Assembly: GCF_014161445.1 (NCBI RefSeq)
Contig: NZ_JABBXA010000005.1
Location: 248,001-312,000, forward strand
Length of the DNA: 64,000 nucleotides
Direction: 5' to 3'
Origin: Microbispora sp. H13382
GTDB taxonomy: Bacteria > Actinomycetota > Actinomycetes > Streptosporangiales > Streptosporangiaceae
The notes under the pieces are model-generated. The model had not been told where the DNA came from. It made no database searches and saw only the letters and a program-made list of their open reading frames with translations. A program made the translations under genes and the position numbers. This document shows, one piece after another, positions 8,690 through 17,056 of the stretch; position 1 is the stretch's first letter; each line of letters starts with the position of its first letter.

Positions 8690-8705
8690 TTGAGCGATCG
8701 CTCAA
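8690..8705. promoter_or_regulatory. Palindromic operator O2 (TetR-type)
   Basis: TTGAGCGATCGCTCAA is a perfect 16-bp palindrome sharing its 14-base core, except one position, with O1. It ends 16 bases before the GTG start at 8722 and would block transcription or cover the start region. The most likely ligand is the TetR protein encoded at 10774-11403 at the end of the same operon, giving negative autoregulation. Confidence 0.72.
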
Positions 8706-8721
8706 GGCGTCGGAGGTGCGT

Positions 8722-9405
8722 GTGGCTCGGTTCGTGTACGTGGAGTGCTTGGTCCGGGCCGACATGGAGGCCTTGTGGGAGCGGACGCAGCGGCCTGAGC
8801 TGCATCAACGGTGGGATCTGCGGTTCACGGAGATCGACTACCTGCCGCGTGTGGACGGCGAGCCGCAGCGGTTCCGGTATGCCTTCCGGCTCCTGCCCGG
8901 GCTGGTCATCACTGGGGCCGGCGTCACGGCCGGGGACCGTCACGATCCCGAACAGAGGACCTCGGCGCTGCGGTTCTCCTCTGACCACCCGCTCTCGCTG
9001 ATCCGCTCCGGCTCCGGCTACTGGCGGTACGTCCAGACCCATGACGGCGTCCGCTTCATCACCCGGTACGGCTATCGCCCCGGGTGGGGCAGAGCCGTCG
9101 ACCTCGTGTTCCGGCCGCTCATCGGCTGGGCGACGGCCTGGTCCTTCGACCGGCTCCGCCTCTGGCTGGAGACAGGAAGGACACCCGAGCGCTCCCTGTG
9201 GCAGGCCCTCGCCGAACTCTGCCTGCGCACCCTCACGACCGCCATCGCCATCACAACCAGCCCGACCGCCGCCGCCTGCCTGATAGGAGCGGCAGCGATC
9301 CTCCTGCCGCCGCTTCCGTCGACCCCGGCTGCCCGCCGATGCCTGCGCCGCCCGCCCGACCGGCAGGCGGCGAAAGCCCCGCACACCCTGATGGAGACCC
9401 CATGA
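8722..9405 (+). CDS. SRPBCC-like protein with C-terminal membrane segment
   Basis: A 227-residue protein. Residues 1 to about 150 look like a START/SRPBCC lipid-binding fold (YVECLVRADMEALWERTQ at the N-terminus is the usual opening strand and helix). The C-terminal part contains one hydrophobic stretch (TAAACLIGAAAILLPPL) and then a basic, proline-rich tail. It is the first gene of a four-gene operon: its stop overlaps the start of the first DUF4166 gene (ATGA). The GTG at 8722 was chosen because GGAGG lies 5 bases upstream and the start falls directly after operator O2; the frame is open further upstream but crosses the operators. The exact function is unknown. Confidence 0.75.
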   Translation: MARFVYVECLVRADMEALWERTQRPELHQRWDLRFTEIDYLPRVDGEPQRFRYAFRLLPGLVITGAGVTAGDRHDPEQRTSALRFSSDHPLSLIRSGSGYWRYVQTHDGVRFITRYGYRPGWGRAVDLVFRPLIGWATAWSFDRLRLWLETGRTPERSLWQALAELCLRTLTTAIAITTSPTAAACLIGAAAILLPPLPSTPAARRCLRRPPDRQAAKAPHTLMETP

Positions 9406-10076
9406 CCTCGATCTTCGAACGTGCCCTCGGCGCCGACTTCGTCCGCCTGCACCCGCAACTCCAACGACGCTTCGGCGTCAGCGTCGCCGGCGGGCAGGCC
9501 TGTGTCGGCACGGGAGTGATGGAGCACATCTGGCACGCCGGGTTCACCCGGCCGTTCCTGGCCCTCGGCGGCACCCGCAACATCCTGGTTCCCGAGCAGG
9601 GCCGGCAGGTGCCCTTCACCATCGAGAACTATCCGTACGTCGACTCGTACGGGCGGGAGACGGTCAGCTTCGTCCGCACCTTCGACCTGCCCGGCCGCCC
9701 CAGAAGGTTCGACGCGCAGATGGTGTACGACCCCGCGAGAGGCATCGTCGACTACCTCGGCTCGCACCAGCACCTGGCCGTGGACCTGGATCTCCACGTG
9801 GACGAGCGCGGGGGCATGGTCTTCCGGTCCGGCGGGTTCCGCTTCCACGAGGGCTGGTTCTCCTGCCGTCTCCCCGCACTCATGACCGGCACCGCCGTGG
9901 TCCGGGAGTCGTACGACGACGACGCCGAGGAGTTCCGCGTCGGAGTGACGGTCTCCCACCCCAGGCTGGGGCCGATGTTCGGCTACTGGGGCGCCTTCCG
10001 GGCCCGCTACGTCGACGTCACCCAGCACGGCGTGCCCGCTGTCATCAAGCCGCGGCGCGAAGAGGCACGCATATGA
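9402..10076 (+). CDS. DUF4166 domain protein (first paralogue)
   Basis: A 224-residue protein of the DUF4166 family, whose biochemical role is not established. Visible family features are FERALGADFVRLHPQLQRRF at the N-terminus, the WHAGFTRPF segment, IENYPYVDSYGRETV, and a C-terminal RYVDVTQHGVPA. There is no signal peptide and no membrane helix. The ATG at 9402 overlaps the stop of the preceding SRPBCC gene, and its own stop overlaps the start of the second paralogue, so translation is coupled along the operon. It is closely similar to the next gene at both protein and DNA level, which points to a fairly recent tandem duplication. Confidence 0.82.
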   Translation: MTSIFERALGADFVRLHPQLQRRFGVSVAGGQACVGTGVMEHIWHAGFTRPFLALGGTRNILVPEQGRQVPFTIENYPYVDSYGRETVSFVRTFDLPGRPRRFDAQMVYDPARGIVDYLGSHQHLAVDLDLHVDERGGMVFRSGGFRFHEGWFSCRLPALMTGTAVVRESYDDDAEEFRVGVTVSHPRLGPMFGYWGAFRARYVDVTQHGVPAVIKPRREEARI

Positions 10077-10762
10077 ATCCCACACCGAGCTCGATCTTCG
10101 AACGTGCCCTCGGCGGCGACTTCGCCCGCCTGCACCCGCAGCTGCAGAGCCGCTACGACGTGAGCGTCGCGGGTGGCCGGGCCTGCGTCGGCACGGGGGT
10201 GATGACGCACGTCTGGCACGCGGGTTTCACCCGGCCGTTCCTCGTCCTCGGCGCGCTGCGCAACATCCTGGTCCCCGAGCAGGGCCGGCAGGTGCCATTC
10301 ACGATCGAGAACTACCCGTACGTCGACTCCCACGGCCGGGAGGCCGTGACCTTCGTGCGCAGCTTCGACCTGTCCGGCCGGCGACGACGGTTCGACGCCA
10401 CGATGGTGTACGACTCCACGAGGAACGGCATCCTCGAGTACGTCGGCTCGCACCAGCACGTGTCCGTGGACCTCGACCTGCGGGTGGACGAGCGCGGCGG
10501 GCTGGTCTTCCGCACCGGCGGCTTCCGGCTGCACGAGGGGTGGCTCTCGTGCCGCCTCCCGAAGGCCCTCACGGGGTCGGCCCTCGTCAGGGAGTCGTAC
10601 GACGACGACGCGGGGGAGTTCCGCATCGAGGTGACGGTCTCCCAGCGGATGCTGGGCCCGTTCTTCGGCTACTCGGGCGCCTTCCAGGTCACCTACGTCG
10701 ACGTCGCCGAGCACGGCGTGCCCGCTACGGTGAGGCCGCGGCGCGAAGAGGTACGCCGCTGA
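10073..10762 (+). CDS. DUF4166 domain protein (second, tandem paralogue)
   Basis: A 229-residue tandem copy of the preceding DUF4166 protein. The two align almost without gaps: both carry the LVPEQGRQVPFTIENYPYVD block, the DLDL(H/R)VDERGG block and the VRESYDDDA block. Differences cluster at the N-terminus and around residues 125-130, where this copy has one extra residue. The start overlaps the stop of the first copy (ATGA). Keeping two similar copies in one operon suggests a heteromeric complex or dosage effect; this is inference. Confidence 0.82.
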   Translation: MNPTPSSIFERALGGDFARLHPQLQSRYDVSVAGGRACVGTGVMTHVWHAGFTRPFLVLGALRNILVPEQGRQVPFTIENYPYVDSHGREAVTFVRSFDLSGRRRRFDATMVYDSTRNGILEYVGSHQHVSVDLDLRVDERGGLVFRTGGFRLHEGWLSCRLPKALTGSALVRESYDDDAGEFRIEVTVSQRMLGPFFGYSGAFQVTYVDVAEHGVPATVRPRREEVRR

Positions 10763-10773
10763 GGGAGGGGACG

Positions 10774-11403
10774 ATGGGCGACACCCGGACGAGGCTGCTC
10801 GAAGGCGCTCTGGAGACCTTGCGCGCCCAGGGCATCGCCAAGGCCTCGGCGCGGGTCATCGCCGCCGCCGCCGGGGTCAACCAGGCGCTCGTCTTCTACC
10901 ACTTCGGCAGCGTCGACGAACTGCTCGCGGCGGCCCTGCGGTACGGCTCGGAGCAGCGGGTCGCCGTCTATCGGGAGCGGTTCGCGTCCGTGACCTCCTT
11001 GAAGGAGCTGCTCGATCTCGGCCGTTCCCTGCACGCCGACGAGCGCGCCGCGGGGAATCTGGCCGTGCTGGCCCAGATGCTCGCGGGGAGCCAGGCCGAT
11101 GAGCGGCTCGCCCCCGCCACCGCCGGGGGGCTCGCCCTGTGGGTCGCCGAGGTCGAGGACGTGCTGCGACGGGTGCTGGCCGGCAGCCCGCTCGCGGAGT
11201 TCGTGGACGTCACCGGGCTCGCCCGCGCCACCGCGGCCGCCTTCGTCGGCCTGGAACTGTACGACGGCGTCGACAAGGCCGGCGCGGAGCAGGCGTTCGA
11301 CAGCCTGGAGCAGCTCGCCGGCCTGGTCACCGTGCTGGAGGACATGGGCCCGATCGTCCGGCGCACCGTACGCTCCCGCCTCCGCAAGGCCAACGGCGAT
11401 TGA
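10774..11403 (+). CDS. TetR family repressor of the DUF4166 operon
   Basis: A 209-residue TetR-type regulator. The N-terminal helix-turn-helix is typical: LLEGALETLRAQGIAKASAR, then VIAAAAGVNQALVFYHFGS and DELLAAALRYG. The C-terminal ligand domain is of the general TetR type and gives no hint of the inducer. The ATG at 10774 follows GGGAGGGG by a few bases and lies only 11 bases after the second DUF4166 gene, so it is the last gene of that operon. The twin palindromes at 8656-8705 are its likely operators, which would make the operon autoregulated. Confidence 0.85.
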   Translation: MGDTRTRLLEGALETLRAQGIAKASARVIAAAAGVNQALVFYHFGSVDELLAAALRYGSEQRVAVYRERFASVTSLKELLDLGRSLHADERAAGNLAVLAQMLAGSQADERLAPATAGGLALWVAEVEDVLRRVLAGSPLAEFVDVTGLARATAAAFVGLELYDGVDKAGAEQAFDSLEQLAGLVTVLEDMGPIVRRTVRSRLRKANGD

Positions 11404-11438
11404 CGAGCCGGCACCGCTTGAGTAGTGCCTGTCCCCGG

Positions 11439-12128
11439 TCAGAGCCCGGTGCGGTACGCCTCAAGGCGGTCGGCCAGTTCCTTCGGGTGACCGAGCATCG
11501 GACAGTGATCACCAGGCATTTCGTCCGGTTGGAAACCGAGACGCTCGGTGACGATCCCGCGCATGAACTCGGCCGGGAAGAAGCGGTCGCCGGCGGCCAG
11601 CAGGAACCTAGTCGGCACGTCCGGCCAGGATGCCAGCGGCCACGGGTTGCCGAATGGGGTAGGCGCCTGGTGCCGCTGGTGTCGGGCTACGAACTCGGCG
11701 GCCAGGTCTGCCGGGGTGTCGTGCAGCACGAGGGAAAGCGTGTCCTCCTCCGTGCCGCCCGGGGCGCCTCGGCGCCGGTCGGCTTCCTCCCGTGCCGCCC
11801 AGTAGCCGGTGTTGCCCCACCATTCGCCGGGCGATTCGGCGGGAGCCGGGATCTGAGCCTGGAGCATCACGAGCAGGTCGGCAGGCACCCGGTCACACAC
11901 CAACGGGCCGGTGAACCCACCGAACGAGTGGGCGACGACGATCAGATCGGTGCGCCCGCCGATCGCCTCGACCACCGTGTCCGCGTACTCCGCGAGCCCG
12001 GCCGACTCCTGATCACAGGGTAGGTCCGGCGCCACCACATCGTGGCCCCGGTCTCGCAGGGCGGCCGAGAGCGGTCCCCAATACCAGGAATCGACCGCCG
12101 CAGCGTGGATCAACACGTAAGTCGCCAT
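11439..12128 (-). CDS. Alpha/beta hydrolase (salicylate-esterase-like)
   Basis: A 229-residue hydrolase of the small plant-esterase-like group. The oxyanion-hole region is VLIHAAAVDSWYW at the N-terminus, the nucleophile elbow is AHSFGG with the catalytic serine near residue 67, a conserved aspartate lies in LLAAGDRFF, and the catalytic histidine is in GDHCPMLGHP. It is cytoplasmic with no signal peptide. It is convergent with the TetR gene and stands alone, with the kinase gene downstream on the same strand. The substrate is not predictable beyond an ester or related bond. Confidence 0.82.
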   Translation of the reverse strand: MATYVLIHAAAVDSWYWGPLSAALRDRGHDVVAPDLPCDQESAGLAEYADTVVEAIGGRTDLIVVAHSFGGFTGPLVCDRVPADLLVMLQAQIPAPAESPGEWWGNTGYWAAREEADRRRGAPGGTEEDTLSLVLHDTPADLAAEFVARHQRHQAPTPFGNPWPLASWPDVPTRFLLAAGDRFFPAEFMRGIVTERLGFQPDEMPGDHCPMLGHPKELADRLEAYRTGL

Positions 12129-12217
12129 TAGAAGAAATCCTCTCGAGTTGTCGATCTACTCGTACGGCGTACCGTCCGCGCTCGCCTCCCGCAAGGCCGG
12201 CTCCGCCGAGAGGTGAG

Positions 12218-13636
12218 TCAGCGCAGCGGCGGGACGGCGTTGCGGGCGCGTTCGAGGGCGAGGGCGGGCCACCAGGTGCCGCCGACGGGGTCCACCTGGC
12301 GGTGCACCGGATCCTCCGGCCCGGAGCCGCCCCGCAGGCACCGGCCGTTGGACTCTCCGGGGTGGCGGATCCACAGGAAAGCGTCGGCCAGCTTGTCGCC
12401 GGTGTCGGTGGTCGGGCGCAGGCCGATGCCTCGCCCCGGAGGATTGCACCACAGCTGGGGGTCGGCGTACTTGCCCTTGGGCGCCTCCCACGTGCCCTTG
12501 CCGTTGCGGCTGGTGTCGATGACGAAGTGGGTCAGCGGCGCCCTGGCCGGCACGGCGTCGATCGCGGCGTCCGCACAGGTGCCGCCGCCGTCGGTGGTCA
12601 ACAGATAGACGCAGCGGGAGAGCCTGTTCCCGTACCATAGGAGATCTTTGGTCGTCTGGAAGTCCGAGCTGTTCAGGTAGAAGCCGTCGGCCCGCCCCAC
12701 CCCGGCCTTCACCAGCCGGTCGGCCATCTGGACGAAGTCGGGCCAGCCCAGGATGCCGCCGTCGAGATAGACGGCCGTGTGCGCGAGCGCCCCCAGGCGG
12801 TCAACCGCGTAGCCGAGCTCGCGGTAACGCTGGGCCATCCCCGCCTTCCCGCCCGACGGGCAGTCGTCGGTGCCGGGCAGCTCGGCGAGGCTGTTCGGTT
12901 CGAGCACGACCACCGCCTGGCCCGCGCCGATGCCGGCCGCGACCTGGTCGATCCAGTCCTTGTACGCCCGCTCGTCCGGCGCCCCCCGATCGGAACAGTC
13001 GAGCAGGGGGACGTTGTCCGTGAGGAACACCGGCACGGCATCGTGGGCCGCGGCGAGCCGCATCGTGGACGTGACCGTGGTCTCGACCTCAGTGGTCGAT
13101 CCGTTCAGGTTCACCGAGTGCGGCACCGCGGCCAGCGCGCGCATCAGCGCGGCATCGGCCTTCTTGCCCTGTGCCTCCCAGACGTCCGCCTGGTGCAGCG
13201 GGTCGGGCTCCTGCTTGTACGCGAACCGTACGCCGGGCTCACGCAGCGGATTGCCGCCGGTGCCGGCGCCGGAAGCGGACGGGAGCGCGGCGGCCACGGA
13301 TGCCACGGAGGCCACGGAGGCCGCAGAGGTGGCGGATGCGGCGGCGGACGAGCCGGACGTGGCCGGGCCCGACGAGGTGCCGAACCAGGCGGCGGTCACC
13401 GCCGCGACCAGGGCCAGCGCGCCCGCCCCGGTCCCGATCATCAGGCCGCGGCGTCGCCCGCCGGCCCCAGGCAGGGTGACGGCGGACGGTGTCGTCGAAC
13501 CGGTGAGCTCGTCGAGGATGTCCTGCACGGTCGGCCGCTGAGCCGGGTCTTTGGCCAGGGCGCGGGCGACGAGCGTGCCCAGCGGTCCGTCGAGGCCGGT
13601 CAGGTCGGGCGTCCCGTTGACGACCCGGTTGAGCAC
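12218..13636 (-). CDS. C-terminal part of a frameshifted Ser/Thr kinase: membrane helix plus GH6-like (pseudo-cellulase) domain
   Basis: This frame continues the kinase gene at 13600-14331. It begins with the last kinase lobe (ALAKDPAQRPTVQDILDEL), then one membrane helix (LMIGTGAGALALVAAVTAAW), a Ser/Ala-rich linker, and a glycoside hydrolase family 6 domain from about residue 125 to the end. GH6 landmarks are YLDGGILGW, FVIDTSRNGKG, WCNPPGRGIGLRPT and LWIRHPGESNG. The proton-donor motif, EPDSLA in active cellobiohydrolases, reads EPNSLA, and the conserved aspartate of the ECDG/ESDG loop is also Asn. The domain is therefore probably catalytically dead and faces outside as a sugar sensor. The codon AAC is clear at both places. 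Confidence 0.8.
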   Translation of the reverse strand: MLNRVVNGTPDLTGLDGPLGTLVARALAKDPAQRPTVQDILDELTGSTTPSAVTLPGAGGRRRGLMIGTGAGALALVAAVTAAWFGTSSGPATSGSSAAASATSAASVASVASVAAALPSASGAGTGGNPLREPGVRFAYKQEPDPLHQADVWEAQGKKADAALMRALAAVPHSVNLNGSTTEVETTVTSTMRLAAAHDAVPVFLTDNVPLLDCSDRGAPDERAYKDWIDQVAAGIGAGQAVVVLEPNSLAELPGTDDCPSGGKAGMAQRYRELGYAVDRLGALAHTAVYLDGGILGWPDFVQMADRLVKAGVGRADGFYLNSSDFQTTKDLLWYGNRLSRCVYLLTTDGGGTCADAAIDAVPARAPLTHFVIDTSRNGKGTWEAPKGKYADPQLWCNPPGRGIGLRPTTDTGDKLADAFLWIRHPGESNGRCLRGGSGPEDPVHRQVDPVGGTWWPALALERARNAVPPLR

Positions 13637-14331
13637 GACGGGGAGCGATCCGTGGCCGAAGGGGGCGTGGCCGTGCCCGCGTACGTGATCGTGCTCGCCC
13701 AGGCGAAGACGTCCGAGGCGGGCGTGAGGGAGCCGCCCTCGAACTGCTCGGGGGACATGAACGAGGGCGTGCCGACGACCGCGCTGCTCATGTGCCCGGC
13801 CATGTCGGTCAGGTGGGCGACGCCGAAGTCGATGACCTTGGGGCCGACGGGGGAGAGCAGGACGTTGCCGGGCTTCAGGTCGCGATGGATGATCCCGGCG
13901 GCGTGGATGGCGCGCAGGGCGGTCGCGATGCTGACGGCGAGCCCGTCCAGGTTGGAGCCGCGGAGCGGTCCGTCTCGCTCGACGGCCTCGCGGAGGGTCG
14001 GTCCGGGCACGTACTCGGTGACCAGATAGACGGTCTCGCCGTCCACCTCCGCGTCCAGCACGGCGGCGGTGCAGAAACGGGCGACCCGCTTGGCCGCCTC
14101 CACTTCGCGCCGGAACCGGCGGCGGAAGCCGGGGTCGGCGGCGATCGTGTGGTGGAGCAGCTTGACCGCCACGTGCGTGCCGTCCGGCGCCTCACCCAGG
14201 TAGACGGTGCCCATCCCGCCCTCGCCCAGCCTGCGCAGCAGCCGGTAAGGCCCCACCTGGGCCGGGTCACCCGCCCGCAGGCCCGACTCGTGCTGCCCCG
14301 GTAAGCCCCCCGGCTCGCCGCCGCCGTTCAC
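13600..14331 (-). CDS. N-terminal part of the same gene: Ser/Thr protein kinase domain
   Basis: A eukaryotic-type (Hanks) kinase domain. The glycine loop is LGEGGMGTVYLGEAPDG, the ATP lysine is in HVAVKLL, the catalytic loop is HRDLKPGNVLL, the metal loop is DFGVAH, and the activation/P+1 segment is GTPSFMSPEQ. The GTG start is at 14331. The frame leaves the kinase sequence at about 13672. Adding a single C near 13671-13672 would restore GTGHAPFGHGSLPVVLNR and join it to the downstream frame, giving one protein of about 690 residues: kinase, membrane helix, GH6-like ectodomain. This is either a sequencing error or a real one-base deletion. No PASTA repeats are present. Confidence 0.83.
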   Translation of the reverse strand: MNGGGEPGGLPGQHESGLRAGDPAQVGPYRLLRRLGEGGMGTVYLGEAPDGTHVAVKLLHHTIAADPGFRRRFRREVEAAKRVARFCTAAVLDAEVDGETVYLVTEYVPGPTLREAVERDGPLRGSNLDGLAVSIATALRAIHAAGIIHRDLKPGNVLLSPVGPKVIDFGVAHLTDMAGHMSSAVVGTPSFMSPEQFEGGSLTPASDVFAWASTITYAGTATPPSATDRSPSCSTGSSTGRPT

Positions 14332-14492
14332 ATCGCCCCCGCTGGGATGTCCGGAAGGTCAGGTCACTAAGGATCTTATTGACGGCCGCCGGGCGCGGCC
14401 ATGGCCGGACACGTGCCATCACGGTGAGGCCGTGAGGGGGAGCGAAGCGGCGTCGGCCCTCCCGCCCCGGGCGTCCGGGCCGCGAACCGCCT

Positions 14493-15470
14493 TCAATCGA
14501 CCCTGACGACGTATTTGCCCCGCACCCCGCCCGCCTCCAGCGCCCGGTGTGCCGCCGCCGTCTCCTCCAACGGGAAGCACGTGTCCACCGCGGGGCGCAG
14601 TCTCCCCTCCGCCACCTCACGGGCGAGGTCGTCGAAGAGTGCCCGCTTGGGGTTGCCGCTGAAGAAGCGCACCCGGCCGCGTCCGTGTACGGCGCTGGCG
14701 GCGATGTAGCCGAGTGACGCGGCGAGCCGTGTCAGGTCGAAGGCGATGGTGACCATGCGACCGCCGGGCGACAGCAGGCGCCGGAAGGCCCGCAGGTCGG
14801 TGCCCGCGGTGTCGAGGACCACGTCGAACGGGCCCAGTTCTTCCGGCGAGACGGTCCGGTGGTCGATGGCGCGGTGGTCGATGGCGTGGTCGGCGCCGAG
14901 CGTACGGACGAAGTCGAGGTTGGCGGCGCGGGCCAGGGCCGTGACCTCGGCGCCGTAGGCCCGTCCGAGCTGGACGGCGGCGTTGCCGACGCCGCCCGCG
15001 GCGCCGCGTACGAGCAGCCGTTCGCCGGGGCGCAGTTTGGCCTTGTCGCGCAGCGCCGTGATGGCCGTGGTCGCCACCGGCAGCGCGGCGGCTTCCACCA
15101 GGTCCAGCTCGTCCGGGACCCGGCCGAGCCGCTCGGCCCGGACCGTCACATACTCGGCGGCGCTGCCGAATCCGGTGCGGCCCACGATGCCCCACACCCG
15201 GTCGCCGACCGCGACGTCCGTCGTGCCGGCGCCGAGCGCGGCGACCTCGCCGGTGAAGTCCAACCCGGCGCGTTGCGGGAACCTCCGTCCGGTGAGGAGA
15301 CGGAGGCTGCCGGAACGGGCCGCCGTTTCGCCGCCGTTGACGCTGAACGCGCGCACCCGCACGAGCACCTCCCCGGGCGCCGGTTCAGGGCGCGGCACCC
15401 GGCCCACGTACAGCACCTCGGGGCCGCCGTAGCGGTCGAAAAGCACTGCTCTCATCATGCGGTCGTCCAT
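14493..15470 (-). CDS. Zinc-independent MDR alcohol dehydrogenase / NADPH:quinone oxidoreductase
   Basis: A medium-chain reductase of about 325 residues. The N-terminal GroES-like domain shows GPEVLYVGRVPRPEPAPGEV and AGLDFTGEVAALG; the Rossmann domain has LLVRGAAGGVGNAAVQLGRA as dinucleotide-binding motif. No structural-zinc cysteine cluster is seen, which favours quinone or enone reduction with NAD(P)H. Start ATG 15470 is preceded by AAGGTGAG; a GTG at 15488 is an alternative. A small in-frame duplication (AIDHR twice) lies after the Rossmann motif. The gene is divergent from a TetR regulator that probably controls it. Confidence 0.85.
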   Translation of the reverse strand: MDDRMMRAVLFDRYGGPEVLYVGRVPRPEPAPGEVLVRVRAFSVNGGETAARSGSLRLLTGRRFPQRAGLDFTGEVAALGAGTTDVAVGDRVWGIVGRTGFGSAAEYVTVRAERLGRVPDELDLVEAAALPVATTAITALRDKAKLRPGERLLVRGAAGGVGNAAVQLGRAYGAEVTALARAANLDFVRTLGADHAIDHRAIDHRTVSPEELGPFDVVLDTAGTDLRAFRRLLSPGGRMVTIAFDLTRLAASLGYIAASAVHGRGRVRFFSGNPKRALFDDLAREVAEGRLRPAVDTCFPLEETAAAHRALEAGGVRGKYVVRVD

Positions 15471-15532
15471 CGTTCTCACCTTCGCCACCAGTGGACGTGC
15501 GGGGGATCTGGCCCGAGCGTAGGCTCATAAGT

Positions 15533-15546
15533 GGACGCCGCCGTCC
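15533..15546. promoter_or_regulatory. Inverted repeat in the oxidoreductase/TetR divergent region
   Basis: GGACG-CCGC-CGTCC forms a short perfect inverted repeat 24 bases before the TetR start. A further GTGGACG lies 40 bases upstream at 15491. It is a candidate operator for the divergent TetR protein, but short enough to arise by chance in GC-rich DNA. Confidence 0.35.
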
Positions 15547-15569
15547 GTTTGGACCGGAAGTGAGAGACA

Positions 15570-16250
15570 GTGGTGGAGGAATCCTCTCGGATCGCCGACC
15601 CGGGGCTGCGGGCCGACGCCCGGCGCAACCTGGGGCGCATCCTCGTCGCCGCCCGTGCGGTCTTCGCCGAGCACGGGATCGACGCGCCCATGGCGACCGT
15701 GGCCCGGCGGGCCGGGGTCGGTGTGGCGACGCTGTACCGGCGTTTCCCGACCCGGGACGCCCTGGTGCGGGCCGCGTTCGCGCAGCAGATGGAGACCTGC
15801 GCCCGAGCGCTGACCGAGGCACTGGCCGACCCCGACCCCTGGCGGGGCTTCCAGCGGCTGTTCGAGACGATCTGCGAGCTTCAGCGGCAGGAACAGGGCT
15901 TCCCGGCCGCGTTCGTCGCGGCCTTCCCGGACAGCACGGCGGAGCACGCGCAGGCCCGGGAACGGGCTGAGCGGGACCTCACGATCCTGGTCCGCAGAGC
16001 CAAGGCAGCGGGCGCGCTGCGGGCCGATTTCCACCCGTCCGACCTCGCCGTGGCCGTGTTGTCCCACTGCGGTCTGGTCGCCGCGCTGCCGCATGACAGC
16101 GCCGCGTCCCGGCGCCTGGTGGCATACCTGCTCCAGTCGTTCCGCGCCGAGGCGGCTCACGGGGCCCTGCCGCCGCCGAGCGCCCTGTCGCTGCGCGGTT
16201 TCCCGATCGCGGCCGACGGCTCCCAGAGACAGCGCCCCTCCAGGGCCTGA
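15570..16250 (+). CDS. TetR family transcriptional regulator
   Basis: A 226-residue regulator. The helix-turn-helix lies near residues 35-70: ATVARRAGVGVATLYRRFPT followed by RDALVRAAF. The group with a cysteine-containing CARALTEALAD helix and a SetR-like C-terminal domain is common beside oxidoreductases. It starts at GTG 15570, divergent from the quinone oxidoreductase with about 100 bases between them, so it most likely represses that gene and itself. The inducer is unknown. Confidence 0.85.
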   Translation: MVEESSRIADPGLRADARRNLGRILVAARAVFAEHGIDAPMATVARRAGVGVATLYRRFPTRDALVRAAFAQQMETCARALTEALADPDPWRGFQRLFETICELQRQEQGFPAAFVAAFPDSTAEHAQARERAERDLTILVRRAKAAGALRADFHPSDLAVAVLSHCGLVAALPHDSAASRRLVAYLLQSFRAEAAHGALPPPSALSLRGFPIAADGSQRQRPSRA

Positions 16251-16280
16251 GGCGAGAGCGGGCGACGCCCGGTGGTGGCG

Positions 16281-16847
16281 CTACTGCACGCAGAGCCCGG
16301 ACACCGTGACGTCGTAGATGTACCAGCTCCCGGTCGGAGTCGTGTACACGTTGGTCACGCCGGTCGTCTGGTAGCCGCTGCAGTCGGCGCCGGCCGCGAG
16401 GATGGCGGCCCGGGCCGCTGCCGCGCCGTTCTGCGTGGCCGCCGTCGACGTGCTGCCCTCACCGCGCGCCGTCGCGCTGCGCGGCACCGTGTAGGAGGGT
16501 CCCGGCGACGCCGGCGCGCACAGACCGGTCGCCGTCCCGCCGTACACGTAGCCGCCTCCGCTGGGCACGGTGTACTGAAGGCTCGCCGACGAGGTCACGT
16601 TCGTGCAGACCTCCCCCAGCTGAGCGGCCAGGCTGTTGAGAGCGCTACGGGCGTTCGCCTGGGCCGCCGCCGACGCCGTGGACTGGGTCTGGCCCCACGC
16701 CGTGGAGGTCGCCGTCCGCCAGGTGTCGGCGTGGGCCGCTGCCGGGCTGAGGCCGATCGCCGCCGCGACGACCGCTCCCAGGAGCATCGACCGGCCGGCG
16801 AGCCGTCCGCGCCGGTTCCCGCCGCACGGTCCATCGTGCCGGGCCAT
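16281..16847 (-). CDS. Secreted protein of unknown function
   Basis: A 188-residue protein with a clear Sec signal peptide: a basic start, hydrophobic core MLLGAVVAAAIGLSPAAAHA, and cleavage after AHA near residue 41. The mature part is rich in Ala, Ser, Thr and Gly, carries cysteines that could form disulphides (EVCTNV, GLCAPA, ADCSGY, GLCVQ), and ends in Cys-Val-Gln. No known domain is recognised. The last 22 codons are duplicated as a fragment at 20006-20074, next to a GNAT gene and an exporter gene. Confidence 0.72.
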   Translation of the reverse strand: MARHDGPCGGNRRGRLAGRSMLLGAVVAAAIGLSPAAAHADTWRTATSTAWGQTQSTASAAAQANARSALNSLAAQLGEVCTNVTSSASLQYTVPSGGGYVYGGTATGLCAPASPGPSYTVPRSATARGEGSTSTAATQNGAAAARAAILAAGADCSGYQTTGVTNVYTTPTGSWYIYDVTVSGLCVQ

Positions 16848-17056
16848 TCGCGTCTCCCTTGATCAGCGCCTTGTGCATCGACCGTGCAGGATGTGATCTG
16901 ATCCCCGCTTATGCGCATGATCTCGGGGCGTGAAGTCATCGTAGGTTCGCCGTTTCCCGGCGGCCATCCTCGGCCGCGTGGGCGGCACGGACATGCTGGT
17001 GGGCGATCACGGCCGATGTAAGTTTCGGCGCCCTCGCCCCGAGCCCTTCCTGCCCG

